Assembly: GCF_000381825.1 (NCBI RefSeq)
Contig: NZ_KB907125.1
Span: 62,001 to 126,000 of the forward strand
Origin: Thioalkalivibrio sp. ALJT
GTDB lineage: Bacteria; Pseudomonadota; Gammaproteobacteria; Ectothiorhodospirales; Ectothiorhodospiraceae
Length of the DNA: 64,000 nucleotides
Direction: 5' to 3'
In this document: positions 1-11,129 of the stretch, piece after piece
Layout: every line of letters starts with the position of its first letter
How positions within the stretch are numbered: the first letter of the stretch is position 1
The notes under the pieces: generated by a model
The model's database searches: none
What the model was told of the DNA's origin: nothing
The model's input: only the letters and a program-made list of their open reading frames with translations
Program-made: the position numbers and the translations under genes

Positions 1-1176
1 GAAACCCACGGTCGGCGGCACACCCGCCATCGAGAACAGCAACAGCAGCATGATGAACGCGAACCACGGGTTGCGCTTGGCCAGTCCCTTGAAGTCATCG
101 ATGTGGTCGGCCTCGAAGCCCTTGCGCGACAGGAACACGATCATGCCGAAGCCACCGGCCGCCGTCAGCGCGTAGACAATCACATAGAACATCGCCGAGG
201 CGTAACCGCTTTCCGTCCCCGCGAGGATCCCCATGAACAGGAAACCCACGTGGGCGATCGTCGAATAGGCCAGCATGCGCTTGATACTGGTCTGCGCAAT
301 CGCGATCACATTACCCACGGCCAGCGACAGCACCGCCAGGATGATCAGCATGCCCTGCCAGTCGGCATGCATCGGGCCCATGCCCTCCACCAGCAGGCGC
401 ATCAGGAAGGCGAATGCGGCGATCTTCGGCGCGGTGGCAATGAACAGCGTAACCGCCGTCGGCGCACCGTCATAGACGTCCGGCACCCACATGTGGAACG
501 GCACCGCCCCCAGCTTGAACGCAATGGCCACCACCAGGAACACCAGACCAAATACCAGTGGCACGTTCAGGCTGTCGTCGGCGGCCGTCAGTTCGGCCGC
601 AATCACCGCGATGTCCAGCGAACCCGTCATGCCGTAGATCATCGACATGCCGTAGAGCAGCAGGCCGGAGGCCAGCGCCCCCAGCACAAAGTATTTCATC
701 GCTGCCTCGGTGGCGCGGGTGTTGTCGCGCCAGAACGCGACCAGCGCGTACGAGGCCAGTGACAGCAGCTCAAGCCCCAGATAAAGCGTGAGCAGGTTGT
801 GCCCGGAGATCATGATCATCATCCCGAGCACCGCGAACAGGCCCAGGATGTAGAACTCGCCCTTGTGAATCCCGCGCTCCATCAGGTACGGACGCGCATA
901 CAGGAACACCAGGAAGCTGGTGACATAGACCGCGATCTTCAGGATGTCCGCCATCGGGTCCTGCACGAAGGTATCCGAGAAGGTCAGCACCGTGTCCGGA
1001 CCCATCAACCACAGGGTCAGGCCAGCGGCGGCGACCAGGGTCGCCTGGACCAGTCCGTAGGTGACATCGCGCCGCGAATCCGGCAGGAACGCGTCGATCA
1101 CCAGGATCAGGCACGCCATCCCGAGCACGAACATCTCGGGCACGGCGGGGAGGAAGTTGGGGATCTCGAAATTCAT
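1..1176 (-). CDS. nuoN: NADH-quinone oxidoreductase subunit N (partial, C-terminus off the left edge)
   Basis: This is an antiporter-like membrane subunit of respiratory complex I, which helps couple NADH oxidation to proton pumping in the inner membrane. The frame opens at an ATG at 1174-1176 ([10 protein letters not shown]...) and stays open to base 1, giving 392 residues. The reading still ends inside a membrane segment ([12 protein letters not shown]), so the C-terminal part lies outside the window. Nearly the whole product is hydrophobic, as expected for a 14-helix subunit. It follows nuoM by 13 bases in the same direction and is the last nuo gene of the operon. The start is supported by a complete N-terminus and by the close spacing to nuoM. 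Confidence 0.95.
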   Translation of the reverse strand, partial: MNFEIPNFLPAVPEMFVLGMACLILVIDAFLPDSRRDVTYGLVQATLVAAAGLTLWLMGPDTVLTFSDTFVQDPMADILKIAVYVTSFLVFLYARPYLMERGIHKGEFYILGLFAVLGMMIMISGHNLLTLYLGLELLSLASYALVAFWRDNTRATEAAMKYFVLGALASGLLLYGMSMIYGMTGSLDIAVIAAELTAADDSLNVPLVFGLVFLVVAIAFKLGAVPFHMWVPDVYDGAPTAVTLFIATAPKIAAFAFLMRLLVEGMGPMHADWQGMLIILAVLSLAVGNVIAIAQTSIKRMLAYSTIAHVGFLFMGILAGTESGYASAMFYVIVYALTAAGGFGMIVFLSRKGFEADHIDDFKGLAKRNPWFAFIMLLLLFSMAGVPPTVGF

Positions 1177-1189
1177 GTCAGGCGTCCGT

Positions 1190-2704
1190 TCAGAGCTTCG
1201 ACTGCGCGATATGCGCCACGAGGTGGTCGATGGTCGCGTTCATCACATCCAGCAGCGGCGCCGGCCACACACCCAGCAACAAGGTGAAGAAGGCCAGCAC
1301 GCCCATCAGGAAGAACTCGCGGCGGTTCATGTCCGACAGCCCGGCCACGTTGTCATTGGCCACTGCACCGAAGATCACACGCTTGACCAGCCACAACGTA
1401 TAGCCGGCGGCCAGAATCAGCGTGGTCGCAGCCAGGAAGGCGATCCAGAAGTCCGCCTTGAATGCGGCCAGGATGACCATGAACTCGCCGACAAAGCCGG
1501 AGGTGCCCGGCAGGCCGGTGTTGGCCATCGCAAACAGCACGAAGAAGGCGGCGAACCAGGGCATGGTGTTCACCACGCCGCCGTAGTCGGCGATCTGGCG
1601 GCTGTGCAGACGGTCGTACAGCACGCCCACCGCAAGGAACATGGCCGCGGAGATAAAGCCGTGCGAGATCATCTGCACCATGCCGCCGGCAATACCCAGC
1701 GAGGCCCCTTCCCAGTCACCGGTATTGCGGTAGATGTAGAACGCGAGGAAGAAGCCCAGGGTCACAAAGCCCATGTGCGCGATCGACGAATAGGCGATCA
1801 GCTTCTTCATGTCGCTCTGAATCAGCGCCACCACCCCGATGTAGACGATTGCGATCAGCGACAGCACGATCATCAGCGTATCCAGCACCGCCGAGGCATC
1901 CGGCGTGATCGGCAGCGAGAAACGCAGGAAGCCGTAGCCCCCGATCTTCAGCATAATGGCGGCCAGGATCACCGAGCCGCCGGTGGGCGCTTCCACGTGC
2001 GCATCCGGCAGCCAGGTATGCACCGGGAACATCGGGATCTTCACCGCGAACGCCATGAAGAAGGCGAGGAATATCAGTATCTGCGCGGTCATACCGATCT
2101 GCAGGGCATGGAAGTCCTGAATCAGGAAGCTGCCGGACTGGATATACATCCAGATCAGCGCGACCAGCATGAACACCGAACCGAGGAAGGTATAAAGGAA
2201 AAACTTGAGCGTCGCATAGACGCGCCGCGGCCCGCCCCAGATCCCGATCACCAGGAACATCGGGATCAGCATGGCTTCGAAGAACACGTAGAACAGCACC
2301 GCGTCCATCGCCGCGAACATGCCGATCATCAGGCCTTCCATCACCAGCATCGCAGCCATGTAGTAGGCGATGCGGTCTTTCACCGATTCCCAGGCCGCCA
2401 CCACGACCACCACGGTAATCAGCGTGGTCAGCAGGATCAGCGGCATGGAGATCCCGTCCACACCCAGGTGGTAGTTCACGTTGAACGCGGGAATCCACGA
2501 GGCCAGCTCCTGGAACTGCATCTCCGCGGTGCCGCGCTCGAACGCGAACCACAGCGGCAGACTGGCCACGAAGGTCGCTACGGCCACCGCGAGCCCGAGC
2601 CGCCGCGCCACATGGGGCGCGTCGCGCCCGGCGGCCAGCACCAGGAAACCGCCGAGAATCGGCAGCCAGATCAACAGACTCAAGATAGGCCAGTCAGCAA
2701 ACAT
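1190..2704 (-). CDS. nuoM: NADH-quinone oxidoreductase subunit M
   Basis: NuoM is one of three antiporter-like proton-pumping subunits in the membrane arm of complex I. The 504-residue product has the usual family length. It is made almost entirely of membrane helices, with typical blocks such as [13 protein letters not shown] and [10 protein letters not shown], where conserved charged residues sit in broken helices. It starts [10 protein letters not shown] and lies between nuoL (52 bases upstream) and nuoN (13 bases downstream). No frameshift or odd base use is visible. Confidence 0.97.
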   Translation of the reverse strand: MFADWPILSLLIWLPILGGFLVLAAGRDAPHVARRLGLAVAVATFVASLPLWFAFERGTAEMQFQELASWIPAFNVNYHLGVDGISMPLILLTTLITVVVVVAAWESVKDRIAYYMAAMLVMEGLMIGMFAAMDAVLFYVFFEAMLIPMFLVIGIWGGPRRVYATLKFFLYTFLGSVFMLVALIWMYIQSGSFLIQDFHALQIGMTAQILIFLAFFMAFAVKIPMFPVHTWLPDAHVEAPTGGSVILAAIMLKIGGYGFLRFSLPITPDASAVLDTLMIVLSLIAIVYIGVVALIQSDMKKLIAYSSIAHMGFVTLGFFLAFYIYRNTGDWEGASLGIAGGMVQMISHGFISAAMFLAVGVLYDRLHSRQIADYGGVVNTMPWFAAFFVLFAMANTGLPGTSGFVGEFMVILAAFKADFWIAFLAATTLILAAGYTLWLVKRVIFGAVANDNVAGLSDMNRREFFLMGVLAFFTLLLGVWPAPLLDVMNATIDHLVAHIAQSKL

Positions 2705-2756
2705 GGTCGTTCCTTGAAACAGCGGTGGGCTTCGAGCGCATGGGTGTCGAAGCCGC

Positions 2757-4760
2757 TCAGATCACGAAGGCGAACATCAGGACCAGCAGGCCGATGATCA
2801 TCACGAACGCGTAGTGGTAGAGGAAACCGGACTGCATATGGCGGATACGCGAGGAGATCCACCCCACCGAACGCGCCGTCCCGTTGACCAGCAGTCCATC
2901 GATGATCAGCGCATCCCCGTACCGCCAGAGCACGCGTCCCAGGCGGACCGTGCCGCCGGCGAAGAACCAGTCATTGAAGCGATCGAAACCGTACTTGTCT
3001 TCGAGGATGCGCACGCCCAGCTTCAGGCGCTCCGCGATCCGCGCCGGCAGTTCCGGGCGCTTGATATACAGGTACCAGGCCGTCGCCAGACCAGCCATCG
3101 CCAGCCAGAATGCAGGCAGCATCAGGCCATGCAGCACGAAGCCGATCACCCCGGTAAAGCTCTCACCCTTGGTGGCCAGCACATCCTGCTCCGGCAGCAC
3201 GAACAAGGCATCCGAGAAGAAGTCGCCGAACAGCATGGGGCCGATAAAGTATCCGGCCACGACCGACGGGATGGCCAGCAGGACCAGCGGAACAGTCACG
3301 ACCCATGGCGACTCCTTCGGCTTCAGCGGCCCGTGGTCATGGTGATGGTCATCGTCGTGATCATCACCATGATCCGGCATGTACTTGTGCGCCTGGTCGT
3401 AACGCTCCTCGCCATGAAACACGAGGAAGAACATGCGGAAGGTATACAACGCGGTCACGAACACGCCCAGGAGCACCATCCAGTACGCGAAGGTCGCGCC
3501 CGGAATCTCCGAGTACCCCACCGCCTCGATGATGGCGTCCTTGGAGAAGAACCCGGAGAAGAACGGGAAGCCGATCAGCGCCAGCGACCCGATCAGCGCG
3601 GTCACGTAGGTGACCGGCATATGCTTGCGCAGGCCACCCATCGCGCGCATGTCCTGCAGGTGATGCATCGCGATGATCACCGAACCCGCGGCCAGGAACA
3701 GCAGCGCCTTGAAGAAGGCATGCGTCATCAGATGGAAGAGGCCCGCGGCATAGGCCGACGCACCAAGCGCCACGGTCATGTACCCCAGCTGCGAGAGCGT
3801 GGAGTACGCCACCACACGCTTGATGTCATGCTGCACGAGCCCGATCAGGCCCATGAAGAAGGCCGTGACCGCCCCGATGACCAGGATGAACGACAGTGCC
3901 ACCACGGAGAATTCGTACAGCGGCGACATGCGCGCCACCATGAAGATACCCGCGGTCACCATGGTCGCCGCGTGGATCAGCGCGGAGATCGGGGTCGGGC
4001 CTTCCATGGAGTCCGGCAGCCAGACGTGCAGCGGCACCTGCGCGGATTTACCCATCGCCCCGATGAACAGGAAGATCAACGCCAGATCCAGCAGGCCGAA
4101 GGTCCAGCCCGGCCAGATGGTGATGGTCGCATCCCGCATGGACTCGGCTTCGGCGAAGACCTCGGTGTAGTTCAGGCTGCCGGCATAGAACACCAGCGCG
4201 GCAATCCCGATCAGGAACCCGAAGTCCCCGACCCGGTTCACGATGAACGCCTTCATGTTGGCGTAGATGGCGGTCGGGCGCTTGTACCAGAAGCCAATCA
4301 GCAGGTAGGAGACGAGCCCCACGGCCTCCCAGCCGAAGAACAGCTGCATGAAGTTGTTCGCCATCACCAGCATCAGCATGGAGAAGGTGAACAACGAGAT
4401 GTAGGCGAAGAAGCGCTGGTAGCCCGGATCATCCTTCATGTAGCCGATGGTGTAGATGTGCACCATCAGCGAGACGAAGGTGACCACCAGCATCATCATC
4501 GCGGTCAGGTTGTCGACCAGGAACCCGACCTCGAACTGGATGCCGTCGGAGACCATCCAGGTGTAGACCGTCTCGTTGTAGACCCCGGCATCCCCGAACA
4601 CGTGGGCCCAGAACACCACCACGGACAGGATGAACGAGACCGCCACCCCCAGGATAGTGACGCTGTGCGCGCCGGTACGCCCGATCTGGCGGCCGAACAG
4701 TCCGGCGGCAATCGCGCCGAACAGCGGCGCCAGAACGATAAGTAGATAAATCGTATCCAT
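2757..4760 (-). CDS. nuoL: NADH-quinone oxidoreductase subunit L
   Basis: NuoL is the distal antiporter-like subunit of complex I, with a long lateral helix near its C-terminus. The product has 667 residues. Family blocks are clear: LPDSMEGPTPISALIHAATMV around residues 240-265 and the following AYSTLSQLGYM. One unusual feature is a very acidic, histidine-rich cytoplasmic or periplasmic loop at about residues 456-473 (DHGDDHDDDHHHDHG), which resembles a metal-binding tract. The gene starts six bases after nuoK ends, consistent with translational coupling. Confidence 0.97.
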   Translation of the reverse strand: MDTIYLLIVLAPLFGAIAAGLFGRQIGRTGAHSVTILGVAVSFILSVVVFWAHVFGDAGVYNETVYTWMVSDGIQFEVGFLVDNLTAMMMLVVTFVSLMVHIYTIGYMKDDPGYQRFFAYISLFTFSMLMLVMANNFMQLFFGWEAVGLVSYLLIGFWYKRPTAIYANMKAFIVNRVGDFGFLIGIAALVFYAGSLNYTEVFAEAESMRDATITIWPGWTFGLLDLALIFLFIGAMGKSAQVPLHVWLPDSMEGPTPISALIHAATMVTAGIFMVARMSPLYEFSVVALSFILVIGAVTAFFMGLIGLVQHDIKRVVAYSTLSQLGYMTVALGASAYAAGLFHLMTHAFFKALLFLAAGSVIIAMHHLQDMRAMGGLRKHMPVTYVTALIGSLALIGFPFFSGFFSKDAIIEAVGYSEIPGATFAYWMVLLGVFVTALYTFRMFFLVFHGEERYDQAHKYMPDHGDDHDDDHHHDHGPLKPKESPWVVTVPLVLLAIPSVVAGYFIGPMLFGDFFSDALFVLPEQDVLATKGESFTGVIGFVLHGLMLPAFWLAMAGLATAWYLYIKRPELPARIAERLKLGVRILEDKYGFDRFNDWFFAGGTVRLGRVLWRYGDALIIDGLLVNGTARSVGWISSRIRHMQSGFLYHYAFVMIIGLLVLMFAFVI

Positions 4761-4766
4761 GGCCCG

Positions 4767-5072
4767 TTATCCCTTCATTGCGTCCAGATCCTGGACGTTG
4801 ATGGTTCCGCGGTTACGGAACAGCAACACCAGGATGGCGAGGCCGATGGCCGCCTCGGCCGCGGCGACCGTCAGGATGAAGAACACGAACACCTGGCCCG
4901 CGAGATCCTGCAGGAAGAACGAAAAGGCAATGAAGTTGATGTTCACCGCGAGCAGCATGAGCTCGATGCACATCAACAGCACGATCACGTTTTTCCGGTT
5001 CAGGAAGATCCCGGCGACGCTGATGGAAAACAGCAGCGCGGCCAGCACCAGGTAGTGCTCTAGCGTAATCAT
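4767..5072 (-). CDS. nuoK: NADH-quinone oxidoreductase subunit K
   Basis: NuoK is a small three-helix subunit of the complex I membrane arm, homologous to MrpC of antiporters. The 101-residue product has the usual length. It carries the two membrane-embedded glutamates needed for proton transfer, seen here as Glu37 (MCIELML) and Glu73 (AAAEAAIG). It lies between nuoJ (98 bases upstream) and nuoL. That 98-base gap is the largest inside the operon, and no gene was seen in it. Confidence 0.97.
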   Translation of the reverse strand: MITLEHYLVLAALLFSISVAGIFLNRKNVIVLLMCIELMLLAVNINFIAFSFFLQDLAGQVFVFFILTVAAAEAAIGLAILVLLFRNRGTINVQDLDAMKG

Positions 5073-5170
5073 GTTCTAGCCCTGAGTTCTTTCGGGGGCG
5101 AACGGCCACCCCCGGTGTCCGGGTCCCGGCCGACAGCCGGGATGTCCATTACTGGGATTGCACTCGGTTT

Positions 5171-5824
5171 CTACTTGGAGGCGTCGCCGTCAGACGTGCC
5201 ACGGGCGGGGCCCTGCGCGTCCCTACGCGGTGCCCTCTTCTTCTCGGACGGCATGGCGACCATCCGCACGCGGTCATCGCGGGACACCGCCATTTGCTGG
5301 CCCGGGTCAATCGACTTGTTATCCGGACGCTTGCGCATGGTCAGCGAGATGGCCGCGATGATCGCCACCAGCAGGATCACCGCCGCGATCTCGAACGGAT
5401 ATACGTAGTCGGTATAGAGAATCGCACCCAGGGCCTCGGTATTCGCATATTCCGGCCCGGCGCGCTCCGGCACCTCCATGGTGATGTAGCGCGTAATCAC
5501 CAGCACAAGGACCGTGGCCATGGCCAGTGCCACCACGATGCCGACCGGCAGGTACTCGGTGAACCCCTCGCGCAGCTTCGCGAGGTTGATATCGAGCATC
5601 ATCACCACGAACAGGAACAACACCATGACCGCGCCGACGTAGACCAGCACCAGCACGATGCCCAGGAACTCCGCCTCCGCCAGCAGCCAGATGGCGGCCG
5701 CGGCGACAAAACAGACGACCAGGAACAACGCGGCGTGTACCGGGTTGCGGACGCTGATCATGGCCAGCGCGCCCCCCAGCAGGATCGCGCCGAACACGTA
5801 GAAGAGAATCAGTTCGAACGTCAT
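5171..5824 (-). CDS. nuoJ: NADH-quinone oxidoreductase subunit J
   Basis: NuoJ is a five-helix membrane subunit of complex I at the junction with the quinone site. The product has 217 residues and starts MTFELILFYV. Helices fill roughly the first 165 residues, including the family block VLVYVGAVMVLFLFVVMML. About 45 polar, arginine-rich residues follow (KKRAPRRDAQGPARG), a tail longer than the core needs and probably cytoplasmic. It sits 15 bases after nuoI. Confidence 0.95.
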   Translation of the reverse strand: MTFELILFYVFGAILLGGALAMISVRNPVHAALFLVVCFVAAAAIWLLAEAEFLGIVLVLVYVGAVMVLFLFVVMMLDINLAKLREGFTEYLPVGIVVALAMATVLVLVITRYITMEVPERAGPEYANTEALGAILYTDYVYPFEIAAVILLVAIIAAISLTMRKRPDNKSIDPGQQMAVSRDDRVRMVAMPSEKKRAPRRDAQGPARGTSDGDASK

Positions 5825-5839
5825 GATGCGGTCCCTGCG

Positions 5840-6328
5840 TTACCGGTACGGGGCGTCGATCGCGCGTGCCCTGGCGATCTCGTTCTCGAAGCGATCACCA
5901 ATGGCCAGGAGCTTGTCCTTGGTCATGATCTGCTCGCCCCGGTTCTCGAAGTGGTACTCGAAGATGTGCGTCTCGACGATGGAATCCACCGGGCAGGCCT
6001 CCTCGCAGAAGCCGCAGAAGATGCACTTGAACAGGTCGATGTCGTAGCGCGTGGTACGGCGGGTGCCATCCTCCCGCTCTTCGGAATCGATGGTGATCGC
6101 CAGTGCCGGGCACACCGCCTCGCACAGCTTGCAGGCAATGCAGCGCTCCTCGCCGTTCGGATAGCGGCGCAGGGCGTGCAGTCCGCGGAAACGCGGCGAC
6201 ATCGGGGTCTTCTCGTCCGGATACTGCACGGTGAACTTGCGGCTCAGCAGGTAACGCCCGGTCAGGCGCAGCCCCAGCAGCAGCTCATAGAACAGGAAAC
6301 TCTTGAAGAAACGGCGCATCGCTTTCAT
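5840..6328 (-). CDS. nuoI: NADH-quinone oxidoreductase subunit I
   Basis: NuoI is the peripheral 2x[4Fe-4S] ferredoxin-like subunit that passes electrons toward cluster N2 and quinone. Both cluster motifs are visible: [12 protein letters not shown] near residue 62 and [12 protein letters not shown] near residue 101. The start chosen is [11 protein letters not shown] at 6328, preceded by GAGGAG at suitable spacing. An upstream ATG ten codons earlier ([10 protein letters not shown]) would overlap the end of nuoH and is less likely. The predicted length is 162 residues. Confidence 0.96.
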   Translation of the reverse strand: MKAMRRFFKSFLFYELLLGLRLTGRYLLSRKFTVQYPDEKTPMSPRFRGLHALRRYPNGEERCIACKLCEAVCPALAITIDSEEREDGTRRTTRYDIDLFKCIFCGFCEEACPVDSIVETHIFEYHFENRGEQIMTKDKLLAIGDRFENEIARARAIDAPYR

Positions 6329-6338
6329 CACGAACTCC

Positions 6339-7403
6339 TCATGCGAACCACGGGCCAACGTTGAAGGCCACCAGCACGCCTTCGACGAACAGCCAGACGA
6401 TGGTCACCGGGATCAGCACCTTCCAGCCCAGCCGCATGATCTGGTCATAGCGATAGCGCGGGAAGGTGGCGCGGAACCACAAAAAGGCAAACAGGAAGAT
6501 GGCGGTCTTGAACAGGAACCAGTGGATACCATGATCCAGCAGCGAACCGATCACCGGCAGGTCGAAGGCAGCCTGCGGCAGGATCCCCTGGAACGGCGAG
6601 AGCCAGCCACCCAGGAACAGGATCGCGGTCAGTGCCGAGATCAGGATCATGTTCGCGTACTCGGCCAGGAAGAACACGGCAAAGGCCATGCCGGAGTACT
6701 CGACGTGGAAGCCGGCGACGATCTCGGATTCACCCTCGGCCACGTCAAAGGGCGCGCGGTTGGTCTCAGCAACCCCGGAGATGAAGTACACGAAGAACAG
6801 CGGCAGCAGCGGCAGCAGGAACCAGTGATAGACGCTGCCCGACTGCGCCTCGATGATCCCGCCCACGTTCAGCGTGCCGGCGGCCATCAGCACGCCCACC
6901 AGGGCAAAGCCCATCGCGATCTCGTAGGAGACAAGCTGGGCCGCCGAACGCAGCGAGCCCAGCAGCGCGTACTTCGAGTTCGAGGCCCAACCCGCGATGA
7001 TGATCCCGTAAACGCCCAGGGAGGTCAGCGCCAGCAGGTACAGCAGGCCCGCGTTGATATTGGCGAGGGCACCGCCATCAAAGAACGGAATGACCGCCCA
7101 GGCGGCGAGCGCCGGGGCAATGGTCAGCACCGGGGCACTCAGGAACAGGAAGCGGTTGGCGTTCGTCGGGACGATGACTTCCTTGGTCAGTAGCTTCAGC
7201 GCATCGGCAATGGGCTGCAGCCAGCCACGCGGCCCCACCCGGTTCGGCCCGACGCGTACATGCGCAAAGCCGATCACCTTGCGCTCGGCAAAGGTGGTGT
7301 AGGCCACGGCCAGCATCAGCGGGATCACGATCAGCTGTATGCCAATCAGGATCTGCATCACCGTCGGCAGGCTGTAGAAGAAGTTCATCATCCAGTCGAA
7401 CAT
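6339..7403 (-). CDS. nuoH: NADH-quinone oxidoreductase subunit H
   Basis: NuoH is the membrane subunit that forms much of the quinone-binding chamber with NuoB and NuoD. The 354-residue product has the expected length and eight or so helices. Conserved blocks include [23 protein letters not shown], the acidic loop [22 protein letters not shown] (partial quotation: [12 protein letters not shown]) and [13 protein letters not shown]. It begins [10 protein letters not shown] after a GAGGGA stretch and lies 12 bases after nuoG. Confidence 0.97.
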   Translation of the reverse strand: MFDWMMNFFYSLPTVMQILIGIQLIVIPLMLAVAYTTFAERKVIGFAHVRVGPNRVGPRGWLQPIADALKLLTKEVIVPTNANRFLFLSAPVLTIAPALAAWAVIPFFDGGALANINAGLLYLLALTSLGVYGIIIAGWASNSKYALLGSLRSAAQLVSYEIAMGFALVGVLMAAGTLNVGGIIEAQSGSVYHWFLLPLLPLFFVYFISGVAETNRAPFDVAEGESEIVAGFHVEYSGMAFAVFFLAEYANMILISALTAILFLGGWLSPFQGILPQAAFDLPVIGSLLDHGIHWFLFKTAIFLFAFLWFRATFPRYRYDQIMRLGWKVLIPVTIVWLFVEGVLVAFNVGPWFA

Positions 7404-7415
7404 GTCTTAAGTCCC

Positions 7416-9815
7416 TCAGGCCCGCGCCAGCACGACGGGGGTATTCGCCGGGCCCAACGCACCCATGGCAGCCGAACCCGCGAAGGTCACGGCCAGACCC
7501 GGCGGCACCGACTCGTCCAGCAGCAGGGTCAGCTCCGTCTCGGCCGTGCCCTGGCGCAAACGCACCCGGTTCCCGTGCGCGTGACCCGGCGCCGACTGCG
7601 GATGCACCAGGACGCTCTCGGCCAGATGTCCCTCCGGGCTGGACTGCAGCGGACCGGCCCGGCGCGCGAGCGGATCGCCGCTGTACAGCGCCGCTGCCTG
7701 CACCCGGTACAGCCGGTTCTCGGGAGCGGCCTCCGGTAGTTCCACATGCACCTTGTTCAGATTCACGGCAGTGTCGAAACTTGCGCCGGCCAGTTGCGCC
7801 TTCAGCTCGTCGCGCACCGCCGGCGAATCCAGGTAGTCGATACCGCGCTGGTCGAGCAGGTTGCCGAGGACGCGCCAGACCTTCCAGCCCGGGCGGACAT
7901 CCTCCGGGGCGCGCGTCGCGGCGCGGAAGCTCTGCCAGCGGCCTTCGGCGTTCACGAAGGTCCCCGAGTGTTCGAAGCTGGTGGCGATCGGCAGCAGCAC
8001 ATCGGCCACCGTTTCCAGTTCCGGGCTCGAGAAGCTGGTGAGAGCAACCACCAGACCGGCCCGTTCCAGCGCGTGGCGCAATGCCGCGGGATCGGCGCCG
8101 TCGCGGCCGGGCTCAAGCCCGGCGATCACGAAGGCATCGCGGCCCTGCTCCACCATGTCGGCGGCATGGGCGCCGGGCTGATCCCGTTCCACCCCGGCCG
8201 GCCCCCGGTGCGGGAGCACCCCGGCCAGCCAGGCACCGGCGGCGTTGGCACCCGCCGGCAGGTAGCCCAGGCTGGCCCCGGTGTGTTTGCTGATCCAGCC
8301 GGCCAGTGCCCGCAGGGTCGCAAGGGCCGGCCCATGGAGCGCACCCGCACCGAGCAGAACGTGCCCGCGGGCACCGTCCAGCAATGCGCGCGCGGCGCGC
8401 TGGAAGGCCTCTTGCGTCGCGGCGTCTTCGGTCTCGGCCGCCTTGACCACTGCCTCCAGCTTTTTCGGCAGCGCCTTGCCCGTCGCCACAATCTGGCCGG
8501 CGATCCCGGCCAGCGCCAGGACCTGATCACGTTCGCTGCCAACCAGCTGGGCCTGCACCGGATAGGTGAGGTCCAGCAGCATGTCGTTCACCAGGAAGAC
8601 CTCGGCCCCGCGCGAGGCCGCCTTGCGCAGGCGGTGGGCGATCAACGGCTGCTCGCGGCGCGGGTTGCAACCGATCAGCAGCACGGCGCTGGCGTTCTCC
8701 AGATCGCTGATCGCCGCACCCAGATAGGGGAACAGCGGCGCCACGGCCTCGTCGCGGAAGTCGCGCTGGTTCACGCGGTGATCGATATCGACCACGCCCA
8801 TGCCACGCAGCACCTTCTGCGCGAGGTAGTGCTCCTCCAGCGAAAGTGACGGCGACAACAACGCACCGATGCGATCCGGGGCGGTCTCCTTCAGACCCTC
8901 CACCGCGTAGCTCAGCGCGGTCTCCCAGGAGACCTCCTGCCAGTGCCCGTCCACCTTGATGCGCGGTCGGGTCAGGCGGTCCTCGGTGTACAGGCCGGTG
9001 TAGCTGAAACGATCACGGTCGGAGATCCAGGTCTCGTTGACCGCCTCGTTCTCGCGCGGCACCACCCGCATCGCGCGGCCGTTGTCGGTATGCACGTAGA
9101 GGTTGGAGCCCACGGCGTCGTGCGCCCCGATGCTCGCCGCCTGGGCGTATTCCCAAGCCCGGGCACCGTAGCGTGATGGCTTCGCGGTAAGCGCGCCCAC
9201 GGGGCAAAGATCGATCACGTTACCCGACAGCTCGTGGGCCACGGTCTTTTCGACGTAGGTGCCGATACGCATGTGCTCGCCACGGCCGGTCGCGCCCAGT
9301 TCACGCACCCCGGCGATCTCCTCACCGAAGCGCACGCAACGGGTGCAGTGGATGCAGCGGGTCATCTCGGTCTCGATCAGCGGACCGATGTCCTTGTCCT
9401 TTACGACGCGCTTGGCTTCGGTGTATTTGGACACACTTTCGCCATACCCCATGGCCACGTCCTGCAGCTCGCACTCGCCTCCCTGGTCGCAAATCGGGCA
9501 ATCCAGCGGGTGGTTGATCAGCAGGAACTCCATGGTCCCCTTCTGCGCACGCAGCGCCAGCGGCGACTGGGTGTAGACCCTCATGCCATCCATCACCGGG
9601 GTCGCGCAGGCGGGGAGCGGCTTGGGCGCCTTCTCCACTTCCACCAGACACATACGGCAGTTCGCGGCGACCGACAGTTTCTTGTGGTAGCAAAACCGCG
9701 GAATGCGGATATCGGCATCGTCCGCCACGTCGATCAACATGGCGCCCTTGGGCGCCTCGATCGTGCGGCCGTCAATCTCGATGCTGACCAGATCCTGCTT
9801 CTGATCCTGACTCAT
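7416..9815 (-). CDS. nuoG: NADH-quinone oxidoreductase subunit G
   Basis: NuoG is the large iron-sulfur subunit of the complex I peripheral arm. The 799-residue product starts with a plant-type ferredoxin domain whose ligands appear at about residues 43-58 (CRMCLVEVEK). The His-Cys cluster motif HPLDCPICDQGGECELQ follows at about residues 102-118, then the [4Fe-4S] motif CIHCTRCVRF. The rest is a molybdopterin-oxidoreductase-like fold that has lost its cofactor in this family. The middle and C-terminal parts are alanine- and arginine-rich and more divergent than the N-terminus, which is usual for NuoG. It lies between nuoF and nuoH with short gaps. Confidence 0.96.
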   Translation of the reverse strand: MSQDQKQDLVSIEIDGRTIEAPKGAMLIDVADDADIRIPRFCYHKKLSVAANCRMCLVEVEKAPKPLPACATPVMDGMRVYTQSPLALRAQKGTMEFLLINHPLDCPICDQGGECELQDVAMGYGESVSKYTEAKRVVKDKDIGPLIETEMTRCIHCTRCVRFGEEIAGVRELGATGRGEHMRIGTYVEKTVAHELSGNVIDLCPVGALTAKPSRYGARAWEYAQAASIGAHDAVGSNLYVHTDNGRAMRVVPRENEAVNETWISDRDRFSYTGLYTEDRLTRPRIKVDGHWQEVSWETALSYAVEGLKETAPDRIGALLSPSLSLEEHYLAQKVLRGMGVVDIDHRVNQRDFRDEAVAPLFPYLGAAISDLENASAVLLIGCNPRREQPLIAHRLRKAASRGAEVFLVNDMLLDLTYPVQAQLVGSERDQVLALAGIAGQIVATGKALPKKLEAVVKAAETEDAATQEAFQRAARALLDGARGHVLLGAGALHGPALATLRALAGWISKHTGASLGYLPAGANAAGAWLAGVLPHRGPAGVERDQPGAHAADMVEQGRDAFVIAGLEPGRDGADPAALRHALERAGLVVALTSFSSPELETVADVLLPIATSFEHSGTFVNAEGRWQSFRAATRAPEDVRPGWKVWRVLGNLLDQRGIDYLDSPAVRDELKAQLAGASFDTAVNLNKVHVELPEAAPENRLYRVQAAALYSGDPLARRAGPLQSSPEGHLAESVLVHPQSAPGHAHGNRVRLRQGTAETELTLLLDESVPPGLAVTFAGSAAMGALGPANTPVVLARA

Positions 9816-9847
9816 GCTCGATTCCTGCTGCGGGTGCGCGGAGGGCG

Positions 9848-11128
9848 TCAGGCGGCGTCTGCCACCGGGCTCCGACCGTGCTGGATGTAGTATTCGAATT
9901 CGTGGCGGAAGTGCTTGACGAAGCTGCGCACCGGCATGGCAGCGGCATCACCCAGGGCGCAGATGGTATGCCCCTCGATCTTGCTGGCCACGTCGTCCAG
10001 GCGCTCCAGATCCTCGGGACGGCCCTGACCTTCCACGATGCGGGTCAGCATGCGGTAGAGCCAGCCGGTCCCCTCGCGGCAGGGCGTGCACTGGCCACAG
10101 GATTCGGAGAAGTAGAAGCGCGAGATGCGCTGCAGGGCCTTGACCATGTCGGCCGTCTCGTCCATCACGATCACCGCGCCGGAGCCCAGCATCGACCCGG
10201 CATGGGCGATGGAGTCGAAGTCCATGTTGGCCTTCAGCATCACATCCCCCGGGACCACCGGCACCGACGAGCCGCCAGGGATCACGGCCTTGAGCTTGCG
10301 CCCGTTCAGGACGCCGCCGGCCATGTCGAGCAGATCCTTGAACGGTGTGCCCAGCGGGATCTCGAAGTTGCCCGGCTTGTTGACATGCCCGGAGACGGAG
10401 AACAGCTTCTCGCCACCCGACTTGGGCACGCCGAGATCCGCGAACCACTGGCCACCGTTGCGGATGATGGACGGGATGGACGCCAGCGACTCCGTGTTGT
10501 TGATCGTGGTCGGCTTGCCGTACAGGCCGTAGTTGGCCGGGAACGGCGGCTTGAAGCGCGGTTGGCCCTTCTTGCCCTCCAGCGACTCCAGCAGCGCCGT
10601 CTCCTCGCCGCAGATGTAGGCACCCGCCCCCAGAGACGGGTGGAGATCGAAATCGACCCCGGAGCCGAAGATGTCCTTGCCCAGATAGCCAGCCTCGTAG
10701 GCCTCTTTCAGGGCTGCGGTGAAGCGCGTGTTCACCTCGTCCATGAACTCGCCGCGCATGTAGTTGTAGCCCACCGTGGCGCCGATCGCGTAGCCGGCGA
10801 TCGCCATGCCCTCGATCAGGGCATGCGGGTTGTACATCAGGATCTCGCGGTCCTTGCAGGTGCCCGGCTCGGACTCGTCCGAGTTGCATACGATGTACTT
10901 CTGCCCGGGGGTGTTGCGCGGCATGAAGGACCACTTGAGCCCGGTCGGGAAGCCCGCCCCGCCGCGGCCGCGCAGGTTGGAGGTCTTCACCTCCTCGATC
11001 ACGTCCTCGGGGGCCATCTTGCCCTTGTAGACCTTCTCCAGCGCCTGATAGCCGCCGACGCTCTTGTAGGTCTCGAGCGAGGCCGGATCGTCCAGGTAGC
11101 GGGTCGCGAAACAGATCTGGTTGGCCAT
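9848..11128 (-). CDS. nuoF: NADH-quinone oxidoreductase subunit F (NADH- and FMN-binding)
   Basis: NuoF is the NADH dehydrogenase subunit that binds NADH, FMN and one [4Fe-4S] cluster. Visible motifs are the glycine-rich nucleotide site [13 protein letters not shown], the FMN-site block [15 protein letters not shown] and the cluster motif [13 protein letters not shown]. The start [12 protein letters not shown] at 11128 gives 426 residues. A longer reading would add an arginine-rich stretch that overlaps nuoE, so it was rejected. nuoE ends one base before this start. Confidence 0.97.
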   Translation of the reverse strand: MANQICFATRYLDDPASLETYKSVGGYQALEKVYKGKMAPEDVIEEVKTSNLRGRGGAGFPTGLKWSFMPRNTPGQKYIVCNSDESEPGTCKDREILMYNPHALIEGMAIAGYAIGATVGYNYMRGEFMDEVNTRFTAALKEAYEAGYLGKDIFGSGVDFDLHPSLGAGAYICGEETALLESLEGKKGQPRFKPPFPANYGLYGKPTTINNTESLASIPSIIRNGGQWFADLGVPKSGGEKLFSVSGHVNKPGNFEIPLGTPFKDLLDMAGGVLNGRKLKAVIPGGSSVPVVPGDVMLKANMDFDSIAHAGSMLGSGAVIVMDETADMVKALQRISRFYFSESCGQCTPCREGTGWLYRMLTRIVEGQGRPEDLERLDDVASKIEGHTICALGDAAAMPVRSFVKHFRHEFEYYIQHGRSPVADAA

Positions 11129-11129
11129 G

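Noticed and set aside
5073-5170. A small gene in the 98-base nuoK-nuoJ gap.
   Set aside because: No frame with a plausible start, ribosome site and typical composition was found.
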